From NCBI GenBank assembly GCA_963931865.1, contig OZ007514.1, positions 12,847,017-12,911,016 of the forward strand: a stretch of DNA of 64,000 bases. The letters are read 5' to 3'. Origin of the DNA: Axinella damicornis. Its lineage: Eukaryota; Porifera; Demospongiae; Axinellida; Axinellidae. The translations under genes were made by a program, and so were the position numbers. Shown in pieces: positions 23,801-31,992 of this stretch. Each line of letters begins with the position of its first letter. Position 1 is the first letter of the stretch. The notes beneath the pieces were generated by a model that saw nothing but the letters and a program-made list of their open reading frames with translations, ran no database searches and was not told the DNA's origin.

Positions 23801-26800
23801 ATGATGACACCGACACTATCCCATTACTGATATTCAGTTTCACTACTTGCACTAACTCTGGAGTACTCTCTTCAACAGTCTTGAAAAGAATTGGCAGATT
23901 GGAGATGGTGGAGCCAAATCTCTGGGTGAAGCTCTGAGTGTGAACCTCAGCTTGAAAACACTGAAGTAAGTAACTTTTTGGGCTCACGTGATCTTCGCTG
24001 AATAAATTCTTGTACACTATCTGCTGGGGTCAAACCAGGTCAGTAGTTTTACCCTCAACGTATGGCTGGGCAATACCTAATAAAGTTTGCATATCACGAT
24101 ACCCATGCTGTGTATCACAATAGTGTAGACATAATTTATTGAGTTAGGCCACGGGGCCACCGTTCACGTTTTTGCCGACGCAATCCCCCATTTGGCTTGA
24201 CCTGCAAACCAACAACCAACCATGACGTCATAATGACGTGTGCGTAGTATACAGAGGTATACGGTCCAAGAAATAAGATATACGGAGGTGTACGAGTAAT
24301 GGACACGTGCAATGAAGGTTGATGAGCGCGTTGATGATCCGAGGCCGTGGAAGAAGTGCGTCCTCCTACCAAGAAGCTCTGCAGTTGTGGGGCAGATCTC
24401 TCATCACTGAGCGTATATCACGTCAGATAACACTTGGCTGGGTCGAATCACTTGTATGAAGGTACAGGCAGCGAGTGGGCTGCAGGCGCCCACGTCCACC
24501 AAGAGGACGCCTGTGGTGCAGCGCCCGTGCGCAGAGCTGAAATTGAGGTAGCGAGAGGGCCTAGGGGGGGATAGGGAGGCGGTTTTGAAGGCATAAAAGG
24601 CTAGAATCCCTGCAAGTACCAAATTGCCACTCCGAGTACTTTTATTGCCTGAGGGGAGAAACAACCAACCAACTAAAGTGGCATTGCGTCTGGCAATTTG
24701 GAACTGTGGCCCCATGGTTAGGCCAATACATCTGGGAGTTCAACAGTACAGCAGATATTGAGTGGAGACATCAGCACTTCTCTTGTTACTCTGAGTTGCA
24801 ATTTTGATACCTGAAAAATAGTGCACATCTTTCAGTCGATGCTTGAAACAGTTATTGGTACATATACGTCTTATAGTGGTTATGTGCTGGTTTTTCACAC
24901 ATCTGTTGGTATGTCACAAGGGATCTATCAGACATCACTCCATATCCCATTTCCTGTTACTAAGGTAATCTGGATGTCTTGTACCCACTAGTATACACAG
25001 GTGTATAGCACTGATGGAGCGGACTCAGATCAGTAAGATTCTGATACATGTCGCCCAAGGCTGCTACAAGTGACTGATACTGATGGTTGAATAGATCCTA
25101 TAACTCTTTCAGGTCGGGGATTGTTACTGTTTTTGGCTGTGTAGAGGTTTTCATTCCAATAGCATCAGAAAATGCATGGAATCTTATTTGTGGTTTGTCA
25201 TACTACACTCTGTATAAACATTTACCACTGCAGCCTCAACCACTGTGGTGTGACTTCCACTGGAGCCATAGCCCTGGGCAAGGGACTGCAGGAGAACACT
25301 ACACTGGAAGAATTGAAGTATGTTACAAACACATTGAGCTTTACACGGAATCTAATTTGTGGTTGTCCTGAATGGAAAACCAAAGGGGAAGGCACAGAAC
25401 ATTGATACCATATATGGCGCAGATGTCGTGAAATGTCTGTCATTCAAGCAGTAAGTCCCTCACATAGACTTTGCCTTCCCCCTTGGTTTTCCATACTGCA
25501 AAACAAAAGTGTGGAATCAAGGATACGTATTAGGCCCTGCCTCTTGTCTGGAGTTTGTCTGTTTCTGTAGCTCCCCTGTAGTTGGATATAGGCTTAGCTT
25601 CTTGGAGTATATTGCTTATGCAGCAGTATCACATGATGTAATCTTCCAGACCCTCCTGCTGTTTTCCATACTGCCAGTGAAGGTGGGAATGGCTTGAGAG
25701 AAATGTGTTCATCGCTGCAAGTGGTGCGAATAATTGAGATTCCTGTGTACTGTATGTATACAGGAAGTCCTCTTTACAAATTAATGTTATCAGTTTGCAG
25801 CTAGTGCATTGTCTGTTAATAACAACCTCACTTGGCTTTGCACGTGTGAGACACTAGCAGGTCTCATAGTACACTATCCATACTGCTTTGCCATGGAATG
25901 TGCTGTACATGGCTTCCAAATATCTGACCACACCCATTAGTGGGACTGTACTGTAAGGACTGGCTCCCTCCTCTCATAGCATTTTGTGTTTCACAATGCA
26001 CAATGCATGTGTGTGCATTACTTTACAACGAAGGGGTGTGATCATATCTGACCACACCCCTTTGTAACCTCTATACGGATGGGAATTGATCCATGGGCAT
26101 TTCAGGTTTATAAGTGATAGCTATATAAACCGATCAGTACGTTGGCCCACACAACGGGATGCCATGATTGCACTGTCACACAGTGGCCAGACAGCATGTA
26201 CACTGATACAGAATACTGAAATGGGACGAGGGATGACGAACCTAGTTATATGCACTATCCCATTCAGTTTCACTACTTGCACTAACTCTGGAGTACTCTC
26301 TTCAACAGTCTTGGAGAGAACAGGTTTGGAGATGGTAGAGCCGAATCTCTGGGTGAAGCTCTCAGGGTGAACCACAGCTTGAAAACACTGCAGTAAGTAA
26401 CTGTTTGGGCTCACATGATCTTAGCTGAATAAATTCTTGTACACTATCTGCTGGTGTCCAACCAGGTCAGTAGTTTCACCCTCAACGTATGGCTGAGCAA
26501 TACCTAATAAAGTTTGCATATCATGATACCCATGCTGTGTATCACAATAGTGTAGACATAATTTATTGAGTTAGGCCAATACATCTGGGAGTTCAACAGT
26601 ACAGCAGATATTGAGTGGAGACATCAGCACTTCTCTTGTTACTCTGAGTTGCAATTTTGATACCTGAAAAATAGTGCACATCGACTTTGTCTAACTTACA
26701 GTCGATGCTTGAAACAGTTATTGGTACATATACGTCTTGTAGTGGTTATGTGCTGGTTTTTCACACATCTGTTGGTATGTCACAAGGGATCTATCAGACA

Positions 26801-27853
26801 TCACTCCATATCCCATTTCCTGTTACTAAGGTAATATGGATGTCTTGTACCCACTAGTATACACAGGTATATAGCACTGATGGAGCGGACTCAGATCAGT
26901 AAGATTCTGATACATGTAGCCCAAGGCTGCTACAAGTGACTGATACTGATGGTTGAATAGATCCTATAACTCTTTCAGGTCAGGGATTGTTATTGTTTTT
27001 GGTTGTGTAGAGGTTTTCATTCCAATAGCAACAGAAAATGCATGGAATCTTATTTGTGGTTTGTCATACTACTCTGTATAAACATTTACCACTGCAGCCT
27101 CAACAACTGTAGTGTGACTTCCACTGGAGCCATAGCCCTGGGCAAGGGACTGCAGGAGAACACTACACTGGAAGAATTGAAGTATGTTACAAACACATTG
27201 AGCTTTGCCAGGGGCGTAGCTAGGATTTGGAGACTGAGGAGGCATGGAGTTCTGCGCGCGGCGAAAATTTTTCGAGCTAATTAATTATTCATAAGTTAAT
27301 ACGCAGTACACGCAAACAGTTGCTCTCGAAATGCTACAGCAATATGGCGGTGCCCTGACTGTCCCAGACTTGCAGCACTATCAGCGTTAAGAGTATACGC
27401 CGGCTCATGGTCAGCCTAGCTCCTGTCTCTGTCATCATGCAGATCGAACGCACATCGTACGCGGAGTGTGCGAGACTACGGACACGCGCGTCATTATCTA
27501 GAAAAGCGAGGAGGCAACTGCCTCCCTTGCCTCATTGCTAGCTACGCCCTAATTTGCAAGGAATCTAATTTGTGGTTGTCCTGAATGGAAAACCAAAGGG
27601 GAAGGCACAGAACATTGATACCATATATGGCACAGATGTCGTGAAATGTCTGTCATTCAAGCAGTAAGTCCCTCACATAGACTTTGCCTTCCCCCTTGGT
27701 TTTCCATACTGCAAACAAAAGTATGGAACCAAGGATACATATTAGGCCCTGCCTCTTGTCTGGAGTTTGTCTGTTTCTGTAGCTCCCTTGTAGTTGGATA
27801 TAGGCTTAGATTCTTGGAGTATCAATATATTAAGATTTTAACGTGTGTTTGTC

Positions 27854-27894
<41 letters not shown>

Positions 27895-30517
27895 CGTAAG
27901 TGGGATGTTCGTGGGGCGGGACTAGACTATAGTGACGCGCGACCTTCATACTTTAACTTAACCTCGAACTCCGCGAAGAATGTTCGAGAACTTTGTGTCC
28001 GGACGTAATCGGGGAGCAGCAGTTGAAGCGGACGCAAGCGGTGAGCAGCAGACACAATCGGGGAGCAGCAGCGGAGGCAAAGGGAGAACAGCAGTTGAAG
28101 TGGATGCCGCAATCAGGCCCGGGAGCAGCAGCTGAAGCGGACGCAATCAGGGAGCAGCTCTGCAGTCTGCACAGAGAGCTGTCCGGCGCTGGATTACATA
28201 CGGTAGGCGAACGAGGGGGAAGTAGCTGAGCGAGCGAAGCGAGCTCAGCTACTTGTATTGCTTATGCAGCAGTATCACATGATGTAATCTTCCAGACCCT
28301 CCTGCTGTTTTCCATACTGCCAGTGAAGGTGGGAATGGCTTGAGAGAAATGTGTTCATCGCTGCAAGTGGTGGTAATAATTGAGATTCCTGTGTACTGTA
28401 TGTATACAGGAAGTCCTCTTTACAAATTAATGTTATCAGTTTGCAGCTAGTGCATTGTCTGTTAATAACAACCTCACTTGGCTTTGCAGGTGTGAGACAC
28501 TAGCAGGTCTCATAGTACACTATCCATACTGCTTTGCCATGGAATGTGCTGTACATGACTTCCAAATATCTGACCACACCCATTAGTGGGACTGTACTGT
28601 AAGGACTGGCTCCCTCCTCTCATAGTATTTTGTGTTTCACAATGCACAATGCATGTGTGTGCATTACTTTGCAACGAAGGGGTGTGATCATATCTGACCA
28701 CACCCCTTTGTAACCTCTATACGGATGGGAATTGATCCATGGGCATTTCAGGTTTATAAGTGATAGCTATATAAAACCGATCAGTACGTTGGCCCACACA
28801 ATGGGATGCCATGATTGCACTGTCACACAGCTGTTAGACAGCATGTACACTGAGACAGAATACTGAAATGGGATGAGGGATGACAACACCTAGTTATATG
28901 CACTATCCCATTCAGTTTCACTACCTGCACTAACTCTGGAGTACTCTCTTCAACAGTCTTAGATGGAACTGGATTGGAGATGGTGGAGCCGAATCTCTGG
29001 CTGAAGCTCTGAGGGTGAACGACAGCTTGAAAACACTGAAGTAAGTAACTGTTTGGGCTTGCGTGATCTTAGCTGAATAAATTCTTGTACACTATCTGCT
29101 GGTGTCCAACCAGGTCAGTAGTTTTACCCTCAATGTTAGCCTCGTTCCCAGGCGCTCTGTACCGAGTGCCTGGGAACGAGGCTACCTCAACGTACAGCTG
29201 AGCAATACCTAATAAAGTTTGCATATCACGGTCATACCCATGCTGTGTTTCACAATATATAGTGTAGACATAATTTATTGGCAACACGAGTTATTATCCT
29301 GATTTCTGCTGCCGTGGCAATTAAAATCCTCATAACTTTCTCATACTTGTTTTGTAATACCAGTTGCACCATCTTGAAGCATGAAGAATGGGCTTTGACA
29401 TGGTATCTTGTATGGCTTCATCTGACAAAGGAGACGGCACATTCCTAAACTTTGACCTTTGATCTTACAAGAAACGTGCTGCTTTAATTTTCTGATAATG
29501 AGTGGTGATACTGGCTAGGCCTTCAACTAAAAGCTGCATTGGGATTAGGTGATAATTATGTGCTAGACGTAGGCTATTTATACCATATCCCCATAATTCC
29601 AGCCTCCCCGTACATCATAGGAATCACCCCTTGCATCCAAATTTTGGTGAGCCTGGACACGGGTGCATGCCCAAGCAGATTACCAACCTGGGTGGGCGTA
29701 GCCCAAAAGGCATCGAGCAGCAGGCTTCATACATTAGGGTGTGCAGCGAGGTCCTACACTTAGAGACTTTTGATTGGCACCTTGCTGGGCAGGTGTATTA
29801 TCGATGCTTGTTACTCGGCCTCATTAACATTAGGATAACGAAACTTGGTGTGTGCATAGTCCACTGGTTGCTTGAAGTGTGTACCAAGGTGGGTGGAGAC
29901 TGGGCGTGGCCAAGTGGGTATGGGGGTAGCAGCGTTTCCTCCTATTTCCAACCTCCCTGTCATAGGTATCGACCTTTGCATCCCAATTGGTATGGGTCCT
30001 TGCCCAAGCAGATTACTAACCTGGGTGGGCATAGCCAAAACGGCGTCGAGTAACGGGCTTTGTATGTTAGGGTGCGCAGTTAGGTCCACCATATGGATTG
30101 GCTTCCCTCCTCTCATAGCATTTTGTCTGCATGCATGTGCAGCAAAGGGGTCTGATCAAATCTGACCACACCCCTTTGTAACCCACTCATGTCTCTGGAC
30201 ATCATATCAGTATAACTCTATATGGACCGTTGAATTGATCCCTGAGCAATTCAGGTGGATAAGTGATGACTGTATTAACCGATCAGTATGTTAGCCCACA
30301 CAATGAGATGCCATGATTACAGTGCACAGCTGTCGGACAGAATAGTGAAATGGATGACGACACCTAAGTTACCCCATTACTGATACTTTTCATTTTCACT
30401 ACTTGTACTAACTCGGAGTACTCTCTTCAACAGTCTTGGACATAACAAGATTGGAGATGATGGAGCCGAGTCTTTGGGGGAAGCTCTGAGGGTGAACCGC
30501 AGCTTGAAAGCACTGAC
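7473..30517 (+). CDS. 2A-Death-NACHT-LRR receptor (NLR), gene-level model, 3' end not found
   Basis: Model: 2A exon (to 7680), Death exon (15494-15784), NACHT exon (17298-19101), then LRR exons 20176-20259, 20965-21048, 22048-22131, 22829-22912, 23879-23965, 25234-25317, 26309-26392, 27098-27181, 28957-29040 and 30434-30517. Phases match at every junction (1-1, 1-1, then 2-2 throughout) and no stop arises. The encoded order is hydrophobic leader, 2A skip site, Death domain, NACHT ATPase, ribonuclease-inhibitor-type LRRs. This is the layout of intracellular pattern-recognition receptors, which oligomerise through NACHT and signal through Death. Skipping would release a receptor starting at the 2A proline; without skipping the leader would stay attached. 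A terminal exon with a stop was not recognised, so the C-terminus is unknown. The model is from sequence only, and the joins between LRR exons in particular could vary. Confidence 0.75.
8807..8842 (+). repeat. Poly(G) run, 36 bases
   Basis: Uninterrupted G run, the longest of about a dozen G or C runs of 18 or more in the window. Its length is likely to be inexact in the assembly. Confidence 0.9.
9241..9580 (-). repeat. Dispersed repeat copy
   Basis: Relative to 30716-31130 this copy is inverted in its terminal part (tgcaaccagttgcaacgcgg ... accaggagtgtgattgcccctcg). It shares modules with 8395-8565 and 13740-14265: the aaccgcactcctggtagc end, and the core gtggtcagaatctttgtggg ... gtactggcaacca. 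The modules occur in rearranged order, which suggests nested or shuffled copies. No coding capacity; class unknown. Confidence 0.55.
10496..10788. mobile_element. MITE with CAGAGGGGTAGGA termini
   Basis: Left terminus cagaggggtagga and right terminus tcctacccctctg are inverted. ACCTG occurs on both sides (10491-10495 and 10789-10793), a plausible 5-bp target duplication. The interior is G-rich at one end and C-rich at the other (gtgggggtgcaatgcaccccc). Confidence 0.65.
11327..11596. mobile_element. Long palindromic MITE
   Basis: Arms of about 120 bp (11327-11446 and 11486-11596) are almost perfect reverse complements around a 40-bp AT-rich loop. Shared arm motifs include ggataccagaacggcaaaaa and gatgatcgcacaaaacagtg. 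Such near-perfect arms imply a recent insertion. Confidence 0.85.
11821..12690. mobile_element. MITE (same family as 6479-6840) carrying a nested element
   Basis: Termini and flanking core match the 6479-6840 copy. The core is split at 11979 by a separate 494-bp element. The order of insertion is therefore readable: this MITE first, the piggyBac-like one second. Confidence 0.75.
11979..12472. mobile_element. piggyBac-like MITE
   Basis: TTAA at 11975-11978 and 12473-12476 flanks an element with ends CCCTTTcccCC and ggtAAAGGG. A TTAA target and CCCTTT-type termini are the piggyBac signature. The interior has no long frame. A related start (ttaaccctttagggcc) occurs near 31620. Confidence 0.75.
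13172..13654. mobile_element. MITE with TACTACCGTAGG termini
   Basis: The left end tactaccgtagg..ctctaattatgcgtc and the right end gacgcataattagagcacctacggtagta form about 28-bp inverted repeats. The 480-bp interior has no coding capacity. Confidence 0.75.
13740..14265 (+). repeat. Dispersed repeat, two juxtaposed modules
   Basis: The gtgtggtcagagtatttgta ... cttgtatctccaccaccaag module and the gaggggcaaccgcactcctg module appear here in the opposite order to 30716-31130. The first module reappears at 14150-14265. This points to tandem or nested copies of one repeat family. Confidence 0.55.
14541..14747. mobile_element. Palindromic MITE
   Basis: Terminal ttagtgatggcctgtcacat is repeated in inverse orientation at the right end, and the arms (about 90 bp each) match with few differences through aaacaagagaaat and cagtcccatccca. 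The short loop is ccctaaattctacattttaa. Confidence 0.85.
15152..15186. repeat. Short interstitial telomere-like repeats, head to head
   Basis: Two and a half TTAGGG-type units run directly into about three CCCTAA units (gttagggttagggttagccc then taaccctaaccctaa). They lie at the edge of a small inverted repeat (cccagattttatctcgcagc, 15087-15145). The run is too short to be a telomere. Confidence 0.8.
15494..15784 (+). CDS. NLR Death-domain exon
   Basis: The exon starts after tttcatttacag (phase 1, completing GAA with the last base of the 2A exon) and ends at ttctag|gtttgc, phase 1. It encodes 97 residues starting ETPLKLDNLGRL. Death-fold hallmarks are visible: the helix with W-PLADQLEM, the central MRDLLNRWLSR, and the final TLEALCQALR. 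Death domains make homotypic contacts with adaptors or kinases, so this is the likely signalling module. After 2A skipping the mature receptor would begin Pro-Glu-Thr-Pro, only a few residues before the fold. Without splicing the frame runs to a stop at 15793-15795. Confidence 0.85.
15896..16416. mobile_element. MITE with CATACCRTATRGCAC termini
   Basis: The left end cataccatatggcac..aaaatttcgcgag pairs with the right end (inverse: cataccgtatagcacaattt). Both are followed by cgcgaaat-rich sequence. Related tails (tcgaaaatttggcgctatacggta) occur at 8380 and 13725. It lies in the intron between the Death and NACHT exons. Confidence 0.7.
16706..16926 (+). pseudogene. Displaced fragment of the NACHT exon in the preceding intron
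   Basis: Bases 16748-16888 match 17933-18073 over 141 bp with six differences by eye. They cover the Walker B block (VLIVLDGWDEFPPGLDGNSI) through the sensor-1-like ITSRPI. No splice sites surround it, and the frame ends at 17026 in unrelated sequence. It is bracketed by direct repeats: acatgcatgtgattta..ttttc ... gcacatttgca at 16706-16749 and again at 16888-16926. The flanking duplication and equal length suggest a templated insertion during repair, not an exon. It could donate sequence to the real exon by gene conversion. Confidence 0.85.
17298..19101 (+). CDS. NLR NACHT exon with first leucine-rich segment
   Basis: The acceptor is tacttgcag (17289-17297), with phase 1 matching the Death exon. 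A short linker repeats SSQHPG/NSQYHG. The NACHT domain follows: Walker A EGAPGAGKST near 17726, Walker B HQVLIVLDGWDEFPP near 17933-17977, sensor-1 IITSRPI, then a winged-helix/HD-like region (CYLPMNAAIITHVFLASNYT) and the conserved FLHLSVQELLAAFHIS block near 18600 typical of NLRs. The end (FNVLLCNCRLNGYSISLLCK) starts the leucine-rich region. The donor aaa|gtacgt at 19101 is phase 2, as required by the LRR exons. NACHT binds and hydrolyses ATP to drive oligomerisation. If unspliced, the frame would stop at 19160-19162, giving a receptor without the LRR array. Confidence 0.9.
19102..19660 (+). other. Intron segment before the LRR array
   Basis: No exon seen. It contains acagacggacagacgga repeats (19591-19612) and a palindromic NRF-1-like gtgcgcgcatgcgcac (19631-19650). 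Confidence 0.5.
20176..20259 (+). CDS. LRR exon A1
   Basis: 84 bp between ttcaacag and gtaagt, phase 2-2. It encodes LGWNRIGDGGTGSLGEALRV then NHSLKTL, a 28-residue ribonuclease-inhibitor-type leucine-rich repeat. The first base completes an Asn codon with the NACHT exon. Confidence 0.85.
20965..21048 (+). CDS. LRR exon B1
   Basis: 84 bp between ccactgcag and gtatgt, phase 2-2. It encodes LNNCEVTSTGAIALGKGLQE then NTTLEIL. It differs from other B exons at its end (LEIL in place of LEEL). Confidence 0.85.
22048..22131 (+). CDS. LRR exon A2
   Basis: 84 bp, acceptor ttcaacag, donor gtaagt. It encodes LLRNRIGDGGAKSVGEALRV then NHSLKTL. Confidence 0.85.
22829..22912 (+). CDS. LRR exon B2
   Basis: 84 bp, acceptor ccactgcag, donor gtatgt. 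It encodes LNNCEVTSTGAIALGKGLQE then NTTLEEL. Confidence 0.85.
23879..23965 (+). CDS. LRR exon A3 (one extra codon)
   Basis: 87 bp rather than 84: encodes LEKNWQIGDGGAKSLGEALS then VNLSLKTL, with one additional residue before IGDGG. The frame is kept. The extra codon alters LRR spacing at the variable first segment. Confidence 0.8.
24151..24716. mobile_element. hAT-like MITE with 8-bp target duplication
   Basis: GTTAGGCC at 24143-24150 and 24717-24724 flanks it. Termini cggggccaccgttcacg and, inverted, tggggccacagttcc extend to about 32 imperfect bp (both reach gacgcaat). Units 1, 2 and 4 give the uninterrupted site gagttaggccaatacatctg. The 566-bp interior has no transposase. Confidence 0.9.
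25234..25317 (+). CDS. LRR exon B3
   Basis: 84 bp, acceptor ccactgcag, donor gtatgt. It encodes LNHCGVTSTGAIALGKGLQE then NTTLEEL. Confidence 0.85.
26309..26392 (+). CDS. LRR exon A4
   Basis: 84 bp, acceptor ttcaacag, donor gtaagt. It encodes LGENRFGDGRAESLGEALRV then NHSLKTL. Confidence 0.85.
27098..27181 (+). CDS. LRR exon B4
   Basis: 84 bp, acceptor ccactgcag, donor gtatgt. It encodes LNNCSVTSTGAIALGKGLQE then NTTLEEL. A hAT-like element begins 27 bp downstream of the donor. Confidence 0.85.
27209..27549. mobile_element. hAT-like MITE
   Basis: Termini caggggcgtagctagg and, at the right end, ctagctacgccc are inverted. Other units show the empty site gagctttgcacggaatc. Flanks agctttgc and taatttgc are an imperfect 8-bp target duplication. 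CAGGGGCGTAGCTAGG-type ends are common among hAT elements. Confidence 0.75.
27822..28255. mobile_element. Helitron-like non-autonomous element
   Basis: Compared with the empty site ggagta|tattgc in other units, 434 bp are inserted between A and T with no target duplication. The element starts TC, carries a (TG)n tract (27857-27892) and degenerate gagcagcagttgaagcggac repeats. It ends in a stem-loop (aagtagctgagc ... gctcagctactt) one base before the end. An A/T target, 5' TC and a 3' hairpin fit Helitrons, but the final bases are CTTG, not the usual CTRR. Confidence 0.55.
28957..29040 (+). CDS. LRR exon A5
   Basis: 84 bp, acceptor ttcaacag, donor gtaagt. It encodes LRWNWIGDGGAESLAEALRV then NDSLKTL. 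Confidence 0.85.
29137..29174. mobile_element. 38-bp palindromic mini-element in cassette unit 5
   Basis: tagcctcgttcccaggcgct ... gcctgggaacgaggcta is inserted into ccctcaacgta, which is intact in units 2-4. The flanks cctcaatgt (29128-29136) and cctcaacgt (29175-29183) are the 9-bp target duplication. This is the smallest member of the family seen at 4707-4782. Confidence 0.85.
29281..30430 (+). other. Intron with an internal duplication
   Basis: Two related blocks of about 140 bp, roughly 29610-29750 and 29940-30075, share tgcccaagcagattac..aacctgggtgggc. From about 30085 a more diverged remnant of a cassette begins and leads to exon A6. No other exon recognised. Confidence 0.5.
30434..30517 (+). 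CDS. LRR exon A6 (most diverged, nearest the consensus)
   Basis: 84 bp, acceptor ttcaacag, donor gtaagt, phase 2-2. It encodes LGHNKIGDDGAESLGEALRV then NRSLKAL. The flanking intron is clearly less similar than among units 1-5, so this exon predates the recent amplification. It is the last recognised exon of the gene. Confidence 0.8.
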
Positions 30518-31992
30518 GTAAGTAACTGTTTGGGCTCACATGATCTTAGCTGATTGTATACCACAATACCCATTCTCTGTATATCTCAATAGTGTAGATG
30601 TATTGGAGACCAATACATCTGAGAGTTCAACATTACAGTACAACAGCTTTTTGTTACTATGAGTTGCAGTTTTTTGTCATTATGATGCCTGCTAAATAAT
30701 CCACGTCTTTGTTCGAGGGGCAACCGCACTCCTGGTAGCATAGCCGTTGCAACGCCGGCTGCGACTCACCGTAGCGCAAGCTAAGTAGCGCAGTTAGTTC
30801 CAATTAACGCATATGCCACATGGCAGCCACGCTCAGTCGATCGCTAGCAATGGCGGCCAAAGGGAAGACACGAAGTTATTACAGCACTTACAACTTTGCC
30901 AGCACGGTCAGTTTTGGCTTGTAAGCGTCAGTGAACGACAGCGATTACGGCTGTGTGGTCAGAATCTTTGTGGGGCCTTCGTAAGACCGTACTGGCAACC
31001 AACGTCGAAGAGAGCGATCGAGCAATGGCGGCCGACGGCACAACAAAAGCGCTTGTATCTCCACCACCAAGGTGAGTTTCAGCACAAGTATTATGCATTT
31101 GTCTAACTGCATGATAGCGATCACGACGGTGTAGTCAGAATCTCTGTAGACCTTTCCTGCGTGCTGTGAGGTTTGATTAGGTTATTTATTTATTTATTCA
31201 CGCGGCACAATTTTTCCCCTACCAGGAGTGTAATAACCTACAGTTGATACCTGAAACAGTACATAATTGGTGTCACGATACTGATCAGGTATCACGATAT
31301 ACCCGGGACCATTGCTTCAACCTTGAAAGTGGGCATCCCTTTGCTCAGGCTAGCTAGCCAACGAACATACGAATCAGTGCGTGCACGTGAGATAGAACTT
31401 AAACACATCACGCCCATAAACTCGATAATGGGTGTGGCGTGTTTGAGCAGTGAAGTTGCGAAATAATTTAGGGTTTTCATGGCAGATCTAAGATTGTGAA
31501 ATTTTGTCCCATAAAAAGAGATTGTACACGTCTACACTTCATACCATAGTCTATTGGGCATGGCTCTGTAGTCTGTGCCATGCATATATATTATGCATGT
31601 GTGTTCATTTATAGTTTAATTAACCCTTTAGGGCCCATAGCGCCAAAAGGCGCATAATTAGCGTCCTTTCACACTATGGCTTCTCACTTCGCGGTGACGG
31701 ACAGCCTTCGACTAGCACTGCTCCTGGAGTCTTGTCAAAAGTGACTCGTACATCAAGTTCACTGGTCAGCAGAAGGCCATATTACAGTGGAGTGAGAATG
31801 GGACAGCTGTGCAAGCCGCTTTTGCAAAGATTTTGTCGCTTGAAAATTTGGTGGCAAGGGAAGCTCCAAACATTAAATTGTAGGTCATATTTGGTACCTA
31901 GTGACATAATCCAAAAGCAGATCGACTTTTCTAAGAACTGCCATGATTATATCCAATGTAAACCACGTGCCAACAAATTAATGTACCACGTT
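30518..31992. other. No exon recognised; dispersed repeat and MITE-like fragments
   Basis: Holds the dispersed repeat at 30716-31130 and a piggyBac-like terminus near 31621-31640. The terminal exon of the NLR gene should lie here if the gene ends before the minus-strand gene, but none could be recognised. Confidence 0.45.
30716..31130 (+). repeat. Dispersed repeat, most complete copy
   Basis: Begins cgaggggcaaccgcactcct and runs through gtgtggtcagaatctttgtg and cttgtatctccaccaccaag to ctaactgcatgat. The same modules occur at 8395-8565, 9241-9580 and 13740-14265. An internal ccaag|gtgagt resembles a donor, so it may derive from a host gene fragment. Confidence 0.55.

Larger units (their letters stand above)
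23380..25795 (+). repeat. LRR cassette unit 3 (A3+B3) with hAT-like insertion
   Basis: Collinear with units 1 and 2 once the 566-bp element at 24151-24716 and its 8-bp target duplication are removed. Confidence 0.9.
25796..28441 (+). repeat. LRR cassette unit 4 (A4+B4) with two insertions
   Basis: Collinear with other units apart from elements at 27209-27549 and 27822-28255. Without these it is close to 1.87 kb. Confidence 0.9.
28442..29280 (+). repeat. LRR cassette unit 5, truncated (A5 only)
   Basis: Starts like the other units and includes A5, but homology ends near 29280 (ataatttattg). The B exon half is missing. Confidence 0.85.

Noticed and set aside
24136..24715. Two minus-strand frames of 78 and 103 codons
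   Set aside because: They lie within the hAT-like MITE and show no transposase or zinc-finger motif.
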